A stretch of 64,000 bases of DNA from Dyadobacter chenwenxiniae (lineage in GTDB: Bacteria; Bacteroidota; Bacteroidia; Cytophagales; Spirosomataceae): positions 1,302,001-1,366,000 of the forward strand of contig NZ_CP094997.1 of NCBI RefSeq assembly GCF_022869785.1. The letters run 5' to 3'. This document shows positions 1 to 7,722 of this stretch, piece by piece. The notes beneath the pieces are model-generated. The model was not told where the DNA came from. It searched no databases and worked only from the letters and a program-made list of their open reading frames with translations. The translations under genes and the position numbers were made by a program. The first letter of the stretch is position 1, and every line of letters begins with the position of its first letter.

Positions 1-1266
1 CAATATTACCCTTCCATACACACCCGACCCCTGCCGAAGCTGCTTGGGCCATTGCTCATCATTGTAAGGGACCGGGTCCGTGGGGGTTACCAGAATACGA
101 TATTTACCATTTTCGCTGCTCACCAGATCGATCACTGTTACTTTCCCCGCAAATGTTCCTACTGCCACCGAGGGCCAGCCCGCGAACTGAACCGATGGCC
201 AGCCTTCAAATTGCAGGCGGACATCGCTACTGTCCAGAATGAGCGGCACGTCCATCGCATCCACATAAATTTCGGCCGCGACACGCGGTTTGGATGGTTG
301 CAATGTGGCAATGGATTCGCCCTCTTTAATGTTTTCGCCAATCCCGGCTTTCAGTGTTTTGACCACAAAACCATTTTGCGGCGCCCGCACCACATAAAGC
401 CCGCGACGGATGTCAATGTTGGTAATCTCATTCCGTAACTTGGATATTTCCCCCTGCGCGCTAACACGGCTGGATAGGGCGGAGCTGAGATCAGACCGGG
501 CCTTGGCGACGGACTCCATGTATTTTGCGCGGATGTTGTCCAGTTCAATGCGCGCATTTTGCAGCGATTGCTGCGAATTGTTCAATTTATTGATCTGGCT
601 GACCACTTTCGCATTATCCTCCTGCAATTTCAAACGACGGGTCTCAATGTCTGTCAATGAAAAAAGGCCGTTTCGGTATCCCGATTCATAACGCTCGAGG
701 CGTGATTTGCTGATTTCGAAGAATTTCTGAATCGCCACCAGGTCCGCGCTGTCGGCTTGCACGTAATTAACAGCCTGATCCACTTTGTTTTCCGCTGCGT
801 TCAGCTGGTATTTCAAGCCCTGTGTCAAGGCGCTGATCTGCGCATTAGTCGCGTCCATTTTTTGTGCAGCAGCACTTTCTGAGCCTTCTTTTGCCCTGAG
901 CTGTTCTTGCAATCGCTGCGGTAAGTTCGGGTCAAAATAGGATTGGCTTGTTTCTGAGAGCACCAGGATCGTATCACCTTTTTGCACCTGCTGGCCCTCG
1001 CGCACGGCCCAATGTTCAATGCGGCCGCCAATTTGGTTTTGTACGGTCTGCGGCCGGTCTTCGGGCGTTAATGCCGTTACAGTGCCTCTTCCCGGGATCG
1101 TCTGGCGCCAGGGCAGGAAAAGTACGATAACGAAAAGAAACAGGAGGACCAGCATAATGCGGCCCAGCAATCTTGGCCCACGCGTTTTTAATATCTGCCT
1201 GTCCGAAAGCACGCCCAATTCTTCCCAATCAATGCGTTTGGTCAGGTCAATTCCGTGTCTAGCCAT
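1..1266 (-). CDS. HlyD-family periplasmic adaptor (membrane fusion protein), 3' end outside window
   Basis: The reading frame is open from the ATG at 1266 to the left window edge (422 codons, no stop), so the C-terminus is missing. The N-terminus is cytoplasmic, with one membrane helix at about residues 33-52. A biotinyl-lipoyl-like half motif follows (QIGGRIEHWAVREGQQVQKG, about 79-98), then a long polar, coiled-coil-like stretch (about 105-290) and a second lipoyl half (VVRAPQNGFV). This is the plan of type I secretion/efflux adaptors, which bridge an inner membrane transporter to a TolC channel. The start overlaps the 3' end of the upstream ABC membrane-domain gene by 8 bases (ATGGCTAG), so the two are translationally coupled and probably form one complex. 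The substrate cannot be read from the sequence. The family call is firm; the role as exporter rather than drug efflux is inference. Confidence 0.9.
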   Translation of the reverse strand, partial: MARHGIDLTKRIDWEELGVLSDRQILKTRGPRLLGRIMLVLLFLFVIVLFLPWRQTIPGRGTVTALTPEDRPQTVQNQIGGRIEHWAVREGQQVQKGDTILVLSETSQSYFDPNLPQRLQEQLRAKEGSESAAAQKMDATNAQISALTQGLKYQLNAAENKVDQAVNYVQADSADLVAIQKFFEISKSRLERYESGYRNGLFSLTDIETRRLKLQEDNAKVVSQINKLNNSQQSLQNARIELDNIRAKYMESVAKARSDLSSALSSRVSAQGEISKLRNEITNIDIRRGLYVVRAPQNGFVVKTLKAGIGENIKEGESIATLQPSKPRVAAEIYVDAMDVPLILDSSDVRLQFEGWPSVQFAGWPSVAVGTFAGKVTVIDLVSSENGKYRILVTPTDPVPYNDEQWPKQLRQGSGVYGRVIL

Positions 1267-2263
1267 GGCGCACCTCACTTTCTTCCAATTCCAGATCGGT
1301 TACCGCAGCAAGCTTCTCGCTTCCTGTCACCATATCGAAAATGGTGTCCAAGCTGGTCATAAACTTCTCAATAGCATAGCTGATCTGTACAATGATCACT
1401 TCCGCTGCAACAAATTGTCCAAGTGTCATTTGCCTTTGCACAACATAATAGCAGCCCAAAAAAAGCAGGCCTCCCATCAGCATCGTCCTTAGGATGACCG
1501 AGCTGGCGAAGAACTTGCGAAGGACCCAGAAATGGTCGTTTCTTGCCTGTAAATAATCGGCTGTAATACGGTCGGTATCCACAATCACCTGCCTGAGTTT
1601 ATCCGGCTTTCCCCGGTACCGGTCCAAATCTGCCGCTACGGATTCCAGATAAGCCACAACCTCATATTTATAATGCGACTCTTCTATGCTCGTTTGTACA
1701 CCTCTTTTGTAATACATCAAAAGCACCACAATGGTAGCAACAACCGTCAACAGCCCGAAAGTCATGAAAATGGGGTGGTAGAAAGAAAGTAAAATAGCCG
1801 ATAGCGCGATCTGCACACCTGATGCCACAATGTCGACGAGCAGTTTTGTTAGTCCTTTCTGAATGGTTATTACGTCAAAAAAGCGGTTTACGAGTTCCGG
1901 CGGGTTTTCGCCTTCCAGTTCCGACTTTTTGATTCGCGGAAACCGGTAGGCGAATTCAAGCGCCGCCTTCGTGAATAGCTTTTGTTCAATAAGCTCCACT
2001 AAAGTAAGTTGCCCGATCAGCAAAACACCACCGATCATGATCCCGATCAGTACGACGCCGATAAGTACATAAGTGGAACTGTATAATGCGCCATTGGAAA
2101 GCAGGTTGAAAACTGCTGTCGTTCCGAGCGGAAGCGTAAGCCCGATCAAGCCGATCAGCATTGCGTAGATAAATATGTAATTGATTGTCGAACGTTCGAC
2201 ATACAGCATTCCCATGAGCCTTTGCCAGGGGGTTGGCACTTCGGCCTTATGTTTTTTACCCAT
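1259..2263 (-). CDS. ABC transporter transmembrane domain protein lacking an ATPase domain
   Basis: This 334-residue protein resembles the transmembrane half of type I secretion ABC exporters. Hydrophobic segments lie near residues 28-50, 62-88, 145-190 and 255-280. Between them are the charged intracellular loops typical of the fold, for example the stretch around YKYEVVAYLESVAADLDRYR. It ends after the last helix region (SEKLAAVTDLELEES, then TAG). No Walker A, signature or Walker B motif is present, whereas full exporters of this class run 550-720 residues. It is coupled by overlap to the HlyD gene, so it is probably the inner membrane partner of that adaptor. It may use an ATPase encoded elsewhere, or may no longer pump. 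The ABC membrane fold is inferred from pattern, not alignment. Confidence 0.75.
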   Translation of the reverse strand: MGKKHKAEVPTPWQRLMGMLYVERSTINYIFIYAMLIGLIGLTLPLGTTAVFNLLSNGALYSSTYVLIGVVLIGIMIGGVLLIGQLTLVELIEQKLFTKAALEFAYRFPRIKKSELEGENPPELVNRFFDVITIQKGLTKLLVDIVASGVQIALSAILLSFYHPIFMTFGLLTVVATIVVLLMYYKRGVQTSIEESHYKYEVVAYLESVAADLDRYRGKPDKLRQVIVDTDRITADYLQARNDHFWVLRKFFASSVILRTMLMGGLLFLGCYYVVQRQMTLGQFVAAEVIIVQISYAIEKFMTSLDTIFDMVTGSEKLAAVTDLELEESEVRHG

Positions 2264-2576
2264 TAATATTTAAAAGTAATAGAGATGGTCGTTTGCGATC
2301 CATGTTCGCATAGTAATTCACGGAGCCGATATACTAACGAACATTGCACACTTTTAGATTCCCTAAAACTGTTCCTGATCCTTCACTTTCTTTATGTAGT
2401 ACAGGACTTTTTTTATAAAGTACCAAAATTTTGCCTTAGCGACCTGGTAACCGCTAGTCACCAAACGTTTGCTCTAATCAGATTGTAATCGAATTCTAAT
2501 TTCATTTTAACAAGTGGGGATTTTTCGGGAAGCCGACGCGACTGTATACCGGCGTGTGCAGAACAATTTGTTGCGA
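2264..2576. other. Intergenic region upstream of the ABC/HlyD operon
   Basis: This 313-bp stretch lies between the end of the Crp/Fnr gene and the start of the leftward ABC-HlyD operon, so it should carry that operon's promoter. It is AT-rich. I found no convincing coding sequence, no strong hairpin and no exact TAnnTTTG box on the minus strand. Confidence 0.5.
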
Positions 2577-3161
2577 TCACTTATCAGGCTCGGCGCGTTT
2601 TTGTCTTATGCGACTCAGGGTTTCGCGGGAAGTGCCCAGGTAAGAGGCGATCATATGCAACGGAATGCGACGATTGAACTCGGGATAGGTTTGCACAAAT
2701 CTGATATATCTCTCCTCGGCCGTGTCGCTGATATTGCTGAGGATCCTGTTTTGGCTTACATCGAAACTCTTGTATTCGAGCTGTTTGATAAAGTTTTGAA
2801 AACCGGGGATTTCACTTATCAACGCATCAAAATGTTCTTTTTTAATCAGGAGCAGTTCGCTGTCTTCGAGCGCGTCAATGTTACGCACGCTCGGATTGCC
2901 CGTGTTATAACTTTCGTAATCGGCCATCCACCAATTTTCTATCCCAAATCGCAGGATGTGTTCGGTGCCGTTTTTGCCCAGGCGGTACATGCGGAGAAGG
3001 CCTTTGGCAATGAAGCAGTTGTAAATACAGGTATCGCCTTCCTGTAAGAGATATTGTCGTCTGCGAAGTTTTTTGGCGATCGCAAACGCTTCAACGCGCT
3101 GTATTTCAGCTTCGGTAAGACCTGCTTTTTCCCTTAAATATGTCGCCAGAAGCTCAAACAT
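2577..3161 (-). CDS. Crp/Fnr-family transcriptional regulator
   Basis: The protein has 194 residues, the usual length for the short Bacteroidota Crp/Fnr regulators. Residues about 25-115 form a cyclic-nucleotide-binding-like beta barrel (RRRQYLLQEGDTCIYNCFIAKGL...). A long helix follows, then a winged helix-turn-helix at about 165-190 (HMIASYLGTSRETLSRIRQK). No FNR-type cysteine cluster is seen, so oxygen sensing by an iron-sulfur centre is unlikely, and the ligand is unknown. The start ATG (3159-3161) directly abuts the remnant of a divergent SDR gene, leaving no intergenic space for a normal promoter. Any transcription must begin inside the SDR remnant. This suggests the gene lost its native control region. 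Confidence 0.9.
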   Translation of the reverse strand: MFELLATYLREKAGLTEAEIQRVEAFAIAKKLRRRQYLLQEGDTCIYNCFIAKGLLRMYRLGKNGTEHILRFGIENWWMADYESYNTGNPSVRNIDALEDSELLLIKKEHFDALISEIPGFQNFIKQLEYKSFDVSQNRILSNISDTAEERYIRFVQTYPEFNRRIPLHMIASYLGTSRETLSRIRQKRAEPDK

Positions 3162-3633
3162 CGATCAGGCTAGCGAGGACGCATTTGACCAGTATATGGA
3201 TTTGAATCTGAAGAGCGTCTACTTTACAGTACAAAAAGCACTGCCATACATGAATGACGGCGGCTCCATTGTACTGATCGGTTCCAGCGCGGCACACCGT
3301 GCAGCTCCGGGAATGGCCATTTACGGCGCTGCAAAAGCCGCTGTGGGATTCTTTGCAAAGGGCCTGTCGCTCGATTTGCTGGAAAGGAGCATTCGTGTAA
3401 ATGTACTTTCACCGGGAACAATCGATACGCCCGCATTTGACAAACTTGCACCGGCCGGGCATGTGGAACAGGTCAAACAAAGCTGGGTAGACATTATCCC
3501 GGTGAACCGGATTGGTGAACCTTCGGATATCGGAAAAGCGGCGGTGTTCCTTGCATCGGACGATTCATCCTTTATTCTTGGCACAGAAATTCTCGTCGAT
3601 GGAGGCATGACCCACATTAGTTTGATGAAGTAA
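3160..3633 (+). pseudogene. 5'-truncated SDR-family oxidoreductase
   Basis: The sequence reads as the C-terminal two thirds of a classical short-chain dehydrogenase. It has an NLKSVYFTVQKALPYM helix, the catalytic serine strand GGSIVLIGSSAA, the active-site YGAAK (Tyr and Lys four apart), and the tail RVNVLSPGTIDTPAF ... ILVDGGMTH. It lacks the N-terminal TGxxxGIG nucleotide-binding motif and the NNAG strand, roughly 90 residues. Homology begins at about 3160, exactly where the oppositely oriented Crp/Fnr gene starts. An open frame continues upstream to 3073 but is only the antisense of that gene. Without the Rossmann glycine loop the product cannot bind NAD(P) normally. A deletion joining the two genes is the simplest explanation; an assembly join is the alternative. 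Confidence 0.8.
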
Positions 3634-3645
3634 GGTGAACATAAA

Positions 3646-3676
3646 AAAATGCCGCGTGTAGAAGCCGCGGCATTTT
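3646..3676. terminator. Bidirectional hairpin terminator
   Basis: An 11-bp perfect stem (AAAATGCCGCG pairing with CGCGGCATTTT) with a 9-base loop sits between the convergent SDR remnant and the astacin gene. A run of A precedes the stem and T follows it, so it can work in both directions. Confidence 0.8.
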
Positions 3677-3692
3677 ACCTGAAAAGCTTATA

Positions 3693-5273
3693 CTAATCCT
3701 CTGAACTGACGGCGGAAATATCCGTCACACTTGTCCAGCCGAGTGAAATTTGCTTGGTCCAGCCATTCTCATCTACGCTGTAAAGTACTCCCTGGCTTGC
3801 GATCAGCAAATTTTTACCGTTCGAAGTCAGTTGTGCGTTTGGCGCAAAAGTTGCCGGGGTATATTCTTTTTGGTCACCATTTGTCGGATCGACTTTGTAA
3901 AGCTTACCATTGGGTTTGAGTATGTATAGCGAATTCTTCCAACCCGTCATTTCCGTCACGCCCTGGTAACCGCTTCCTATTGAGCTGAATGACTGCCCAT
4001 TAGAAGATATCATATATAAATTGTCGCCGCTAACGATGTAAAGGAGCCCAAATGCGTAACTGAGACCAGTTGCCGACGTCCAGAACGGCCCTGTGAAGCT
4101 TTGCCGTGCTCCACTGGCCACGTCGATCTTCCATACGGTCCCATTTTGCAATACAAACAAGTTTCCCCTATAATAGGTGATCCCTTTCACGCCACTAAAT
4201 CCGCTCGCGATGCTGTAACCCTTGCCGCTTCTGGCATTGAGCCGCATTAGATTGGGGCTTTTTGAGAGAAAGAGCGTGCCGGGAAGTGCATATATTTCCT
4301 CTGCGTTGGTCCAGGTTGTCGCCAATACAGACCATTTTCCGGAAGCGGCGTCGCCTGCCCAGATGTGATACGGTGTCACGGCGAAAAGGTTTGCATACAT
4401 GGCTGTAATGCAGTAGATGTCGCCATCTGAGAGATAATCGCGTTGCACGGAAAATGTTTTGTTGTCCGTCGTCGTCATCACCGGCAGCTTGTTCTTGGAA
4501 TAGGCATAGGAATCCATCATCATGATCGACTTGAAGTCGAACTTGCCATGTTTGACATGTTCATCGCTCTCCTCGGCAACGATTGCAAGGTTGGGCTTGG
4601 CAGCATCGGCAACATTGTTTAGGTTCACTTTTATATAGGCATCTCTGTCCGGACGTGTGTGCTCGTGCAGCAAGCCTACCGTGTGTCCGATTTCGTGAAG
4701 AATCCCGCCTTTCGTAGCGCCTGTGGGGATCGTGATGAACTGCTCACCACCTATGCGGCCTATGGAAGACGAATATCCGCGGCTCAGTTTGAATGTTACA
4801 TAGCTTTGTCTTAGGACTGGAAGCCCGGGGAGATCGGGTGTAGGTTTGCGCAGCACAAAACGGAGCGGCGTAAACGCCTCCACTTGCGAAATAGCCTCCA
4901 GAACGGCACTTTGATCGGTAATCGATGCGTCGATGGTGTAGGAAACAGTGTTATTCGGCCAAAGTGAAACAATTTTGGACAATGCTTGCGTTCGCGCGCC
5001 GGTCTCAGATCCCAGTTGCTCGGGAGTCAGGATCATGTCACCTTCGAACACCGCCTTTCCATCGATTTCTGCGTAGGTCACTTCCTTACCAAAAAGTGTT
5101 CCCTGCTTTCGGACACCTTCCTCTCCTGGAAATGCGACTTCCGGTGTTACATGGTTTACGACCGTTTCCTCTGCGGATCTCACTTCCGTTTCGGGCGTCA
5201 TTTCCCGGCAGGAAGTGAGGTTAATTAATGCATAAATTGCGATACATTTGACTAACAGGTGCTTGGCTTTCAT
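3693..5273 (-). CDS. Astacin-family (M12A) zinc metalloprotease lipoprotein with C-terminal propeller-like repeats
   Basis: The 526-residue protein begins with a lipoprotein signal (lipobox LTSC, Cys22), so it is likely anchored on the cell envelope. A catalytic domain at about residues 100-285 carries the extended zinc motif HEIGHTVGLLHEHTRPDRD (His193, Glu194, His197, His203), diagnostic of astacins. The Met-turn reads SIMMMDSYAYS (249-259) where astacins usually have SxMHY, so the tyrosine that acts as fifth zinc ligand is replaced by Met253. Residues about 290-520 are weak repeats of about 40 residues (xLYxxxGxLYKVD-type), probably a beta propeller. The gene is monocistronic and ends at a shared terminator. 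The substrate is unknown. The family is certain; the tail fold is inference. Confidence 0.92.
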   Translation of the reverse strand: MKAKHLLVKCIAIYALINLTSCREMTPETEVRSAEETVVNHVTPEVAFPGEEGVRKQGTLFGKEVTYAEIDGKAVFEGDMILTPEQLGSETGARTQALSKIVSLWPNNTVSYTIDASITDQSAVLEAISQVEAFTPLRFVLRKPTPDLPGLPVLRQSYVTFKLSRGYSSSIGRIGGEQFITIPTGATKGGILHEIGHTVGLLHEHTRPDRDAYIKVNLNNVADAAKPNLAIVAEESDEHVKHGKFDFKSIMMMDSYAYSKNKLPVMTTTDNKTFSVQRDYLSDGDIYCITAMYANLFAVTPYHIWAGDAASGKWSVLATTWTNAEEIYALPGTLFLSKSPNLMRLNARSGKGYSIASGFSGVKGITYYRGNLFVLQNGTVWKIDVASGARQSFTGPFWTSATGLSYAFGLLYIVSGDNLYMISSNGQSFSSIGSGYQGVTEMTGWKNSLYILKPNGKLYKVDPTNGDQKEYTPATFAPNAQLTSNGKNLLIASQGVLYSVDENGWTKQISLGWTSVTDISAVSSED

Positions 5274-5322
5274 GATTTTAGCTGATTTGGTTTTTGAAGA
5301 ATGCTACCTGCATTCGGATGAT

Positions 5323-5330
5323 CAAAACTA
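5323..5330 (-). promoter_or_regulatory. Candidate -7 promoter box for the astacin gene
   Basis: Read on the minus strand this is TAGTTTTG, an exact match to the Bacteroidota TAnnTTTG box, 50 bases upstream of the astacin start. No clear TTTG -33 element sits at the expected distance, so this is only half supported. Confidence 0.35.
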
Positions 5331-5493
5331 AGTCGCCGCCAAGGCTGATTCCGCTGAGAATCGATGAAGGAAGGGTTTTAATCGCTGGATGGAATTCGAT
5401 CAGGGAAAATTACGTGGATTAAAAGAAGAGATCCGGGTATGGAATTTTAAGAACATTTATCAAAAGCTTAAAGTACTTCAACTATCAACTTTC

Positions 5494-5754
5494 ATGGCAA
5501 AAAAGAGCAGCTTAAAAGAAAACTATCAGAAACTCCTGGAATGGTATCAATATCGCGCTGAGGAAAATGCCGGTTCATTGGAAAAATTACTGGTCCTCCT
5601 TGCAGCGCTCGACCGGAAAGTGGACGGGCCAGCTGACTACGAGAAGGACATAGACGATCTGGAATCACTCAAATTCATTTACGAAACCGGCATCCGGAAG
5701 TTTGAAAGTCAGGTAGATAAATATCAGGAGTTGCTGCAAGCCGGGGAGGGGTGA
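5494..5754 (+). CDS. Small charged helical protein of unknown function
   Basis: I do not recognise this family. The frame is open from 5389. The ATG at 5494 gives an 86-residue product beginning MAKKSSLKENYQKLLEWYQY, which I prefer because the upstream part is less protein-like. It is rich in Lys, Glu and Leu, has no signal peptide or membrane segment, and reads as two amphipathic helices (about 8-40 and 50-82), probably a coiled coil or small bundle. It stands alone between the divergent astacin gene and an outer membrane protein gene. Codon use resembles the neighbours, which supports it being real. No function can be inferred. Confidence 0.55.
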   Translation: MAKKSSLKENYQKLLEWYQYRAEENAGSLEKLLVLLAALDRKVDGPADYEKDIDDLESLKFIYETGIRKFESQVDKYQELLQAGEG

Positions 5755-5871
5755 CCGGCCGTCAAGTCCATAAGGCAGCAGATTATTTTCACTAACAACG
5801 AGCGATAGCCGGGCATACTTTTCAGCTTTCCAAATCTTTATGAAAATATAATTTCCCGTCCCGAATATTAC

Positions 5872-5902
5872 TTTGACAGGTTAGATGGATCATGTATATT
5901 TC
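5872..5902 (+). promoter_or_regulatory. Candidate Bacteroidota promoter for the outer membrane protein gene
   Basis: TTTG (5872-5875), a 19-base spacer and TATATTTC (5895-5902, one mismatch to TAnnTTTG) have the layout of the primary sigma factor promoter in Bacteroidota. Transcription would start about 25 bases before the ATG at 5935. Confidence 0.5.
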
Positions 5903-5934
5903 GGTTACATTAGCCATTCAAACCTTACTTTTTC

Positions 5935-6528
5935 ATGAAGGAGTTTTTACTGACTATCCTGTTTGCAACGCTTTCGGTCGACGCTTTTTGCCAAAATCCC
6001 AACACACTTTTTGTAACTTATTCCCGGTCTAAACCTGAGCCTGTTTATAATAGAGATGTCCAGGGCGGTGCTGGTTATAAGGCTGTTGCGTCCCATTCTT
6101 TTGGTTTGCGCTACTTCATGAAGAGCAGCAAGATCATCACACTCGAAACCGGCATCGATTATAGTCAGTTTGATTTCAAACTTGATTACGTTGGCATGCC
6201 TGATATCGTCATTCCGGACATTACCCAGTCCATTAAGGTCGTTTCCATACCGGTTTATGCCCATCTGACGTTTCTCAAATATCTTTTTATCAATGGCGGG
6301 TTGCTACTTGATGCGGAAATTGACAAAAAGGACAGCGATATAGACAAACAAACCGGGATTGGTTTGGGTCTGGGCGCTGGTTTGAAATACAGCTATAAAC
6401 ATGCAAACATTTTCCTGAACCCGTTTTTTGAACGCCACGGGTTAATGTCTTTTGGTAAACAGGAAAGCGGTGTCCGCCAAAGTGTTATCAATCCGGGCGT
6501 GAGAATTGGCCTAGGCTATTCATTTTGA
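5935..6528 (+). CDS. Outer membrane beta-barrel protein (PorT/OmpA-barrel type)
   Basis: The 197-residue protein has a cleavable signal peptide (MKEFLLTILFATLSVDAFC, cleavage near 19-20). Alternating polar/hydrophobic strands follow, with typical barrel phrases such as SFGLRYFMKSSKIITLETGI and GIGLGLGAGLKYSYKHANI. It ends in an aromatic residue (GLGYSF), the usual signature for barrel assembly by BamA. Length and pattern fit the small eight-stranded barrels annotated in Bacteroidota as outer membrane beta-barrel or PorT-like proteins. It may share a transcript with the small lipoprotein gene 48 bases downstream. No specific function or ligand is visible. Confidence 0.8.
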   Translation: MKEFLLTILFATLSVDAFCQNPNTLFVTYSRSKPEPVYNRDVQGGAGYKAVASHSFGLRYFMKSSKIITLETGIDYSQFDFKLDYVGMPDIVIPDITQSIKVVSIPVYAHLTFLKYLFINGGLLLDAEIDKKDSDIDKQTGIGLGLGAGLKYSYKHANIFLNPFFERHGLMSFGKQESGVRQSVINPGVRIGLGYSF

Positions 6529-6576
6529 GATGCTAGCAACGATATTGTATCAAATTTCACTAATAATACCAGCCCT

Positions 6577-6960
6577 ATGGGAAAATCTGTAAACCTGATC
6601 AAAGGCCTGCTGGCCTGTCTGGCTGTTTGCATAGCATCATGTGAAGGAACGATTTACGAGTCTGCAAAATCATACGATCTGGAAGTCACCGACGCAGCCC
6701 GCGACACTACTTTCGTGATAAACAACCGGAAACAGCCCGCCTTCATCAGGTTCTCCTTCGACGGCGCACTGTCCCACCCATCGGCCATTCACTGGTCGAC
6801 CGATCCTCGGTTCGAGCCCAAAACCGAAATCCTGCTACCCGCTGGAAAGCCGGGTATTCCCGAAACGCAGGATGATTATTTTAGCCAGAAAGTTTATGTA
6901 AAGTATATTTCGCTAAATGATTCAACATCTGGTAAGTTGCGTATCAAGGTCAGGATTTAA
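6577..6960 (+). CDS. Small lipoprotein of unknown function
   Basis: This 127-residue protein has a lipoprotein signal (LLACLAVCIASC, Cys22), so it is predicted to be membrane anchored facing the periplasm or outside. The mature part is short and rich in beta-strand-forming residues (TFVINNRKQPAFIRFSFDGAL, KVYVKYISLNDSTSGKLRIKV). This suggests a single small beta-sandwich domain. It follows the outer membrane barrel gene by 48 bases in the same direction, so a shared transcript is likely. I do not recognise the family. The coding call rests on the signal peptide and codon pattern. Confidence 0.7.
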   Translation: MGKSVNLIKGLLACLAVCIASCEGTIYESAKSYDLEVTDAARDTTFVINNRKQPAFIRFSFDGALSHPSAIHWSTDPRFEPKTEILLPAGKPGIPETQDDYFSQKVYVKYISLNDSTSGKLRIKVRI

Positions 6961-7007
6961 TTACGGCTACACAGCACAAGACACGATCCGCCGACAGTGC
7001 GATCTTT

Positions 7008-7517
7008 TCATACCCGATCATGAAAATCAAACTGCATCAGGAATTCCCACGGGCCATTATGGTAACGCCAGAGCTGAATGCCCTGGATTGCGAAGGTAAA
7101 TGGTTTAAAATCCGACGCCAATTCTGCCTGCAACTTTTTGGCAACTTGCGGTTCAACCTTGTTTTGGATTGTGACATGAAAATTTCTCTTCTGTCTGTCC
7201 TGGTTAGTCAAAAATTCAAACCAACCTTTTTGCAATTTCTGATGCAACGCAGGCAGATCCGGTGATGCAATTTTAAATGCAGTTCCATTGCCCAGGGAAA
7301 TGACTGACTCGGCCGTGACGTCAAATGCTGGCTGTTCATTCGCCAGCGTTTCAAGATCCGCCATGATCCGGGGCTGGTCGGGCAATGCATGAAAAAGGGT
7401 GAGGTGAGCATCAATATAATTGCGCTCCGCCGGAAAATGCTGTTTGCGCAGTTCGTTAAAATAGCTCTGTAAAGATGGAGTGATAGCAAATGTGGCAACA
7501 AGTGGTTTCATAGTCAT
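7008..7517 (-). CDS. 2H phosphoesterase superfamily protein (2'-5' RNA ligase/LigT-like)
   Basis: With the ATG at 7517 the product has 169 residues; the frame also opens at a TTG at 7541. Two HxTx motifs define the 2H phosphoesterases: HLTL near residue 38 and HVTI near residue 114, about 75 residues apart as usual. The first sits in AHLTLFHALP and the second in NFHVTIQNKV. Family members open or close 2',3'-cyclic phosphates or act on related RNA or nucleotide substrates in the cytoplasm. Which reaction this one performs cannot be told from the sequence. No signal peptide is present. The gene is single, convergent with the lipoprotein gene, and upstream lies the phospholipase terminator. Confidence 0.85.
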   Translation of the reverse strand: MTMKPLVATFAITPSLQSYFNELRKQHFPAERNYIDAHLTLFHALPDQPRIMADLETLANEQPAFDVTAESVISLGNGTAFKIASPDLPALHQKLQKGWFEFLTNQDRQKRNFHVTIQNKVEPQVAKKLQAELASDFKPFTFAIQGIQLWRYHNGPWEFLMQFDFHDRV

Positions 7518-7652
7518 ATCAGGAGCGAAACGGCCAAACAATCATTCCCGTTTTGCACTTTCCGCGATTGTGAGAACACACGAGAGACCTATTTGGTTTG
7601 CAATTTTGCTAAACACTAAAAGCGTACCATTCTCAAAGTGTTTCATCCGGCA

Positions 7653-7699
7653 AAATAACCGGGCTTTGTTGTCATACAGACAACAAAGCCCGGTTATTT
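7653..7699 (-). terminator. Long perfect hairpin terminator downstream of phospholipase C
   Basis: A 21-bp uninterrupted stem (left arm 7653-7673, right arm 7679-7699) encloses a 5-base loop, ATACA. It lies 24 bases beyond the stop of the leftward phospholipase gene. On the minus strand the stem ends in TATTT, so the U tract is weak but the stem is unusually strong. Confidence 0.75.
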
Positions 7700-7722
7700 A
7701 TTGAAAATTCGATTATCCCTGA

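Noticed and set aside
2264..2576. 67-codon frame in the intergenic region (2285-2488)
   Set aside because: No signal, no domain-like pattern and no ribosome-site support; it is most likely chance.
2514..3047. 177-codon open frame on the plus strand
   Set aside because: Antisense of the Crp/Fnr regulator, with no recognisable motif.
3073..3159. N-terminal extension of the SDR frame
   Set aside because: These codons are the reverse complement of the regulator's 5' end and show no SDR similarity, so they are not a real SDR N-terminus.
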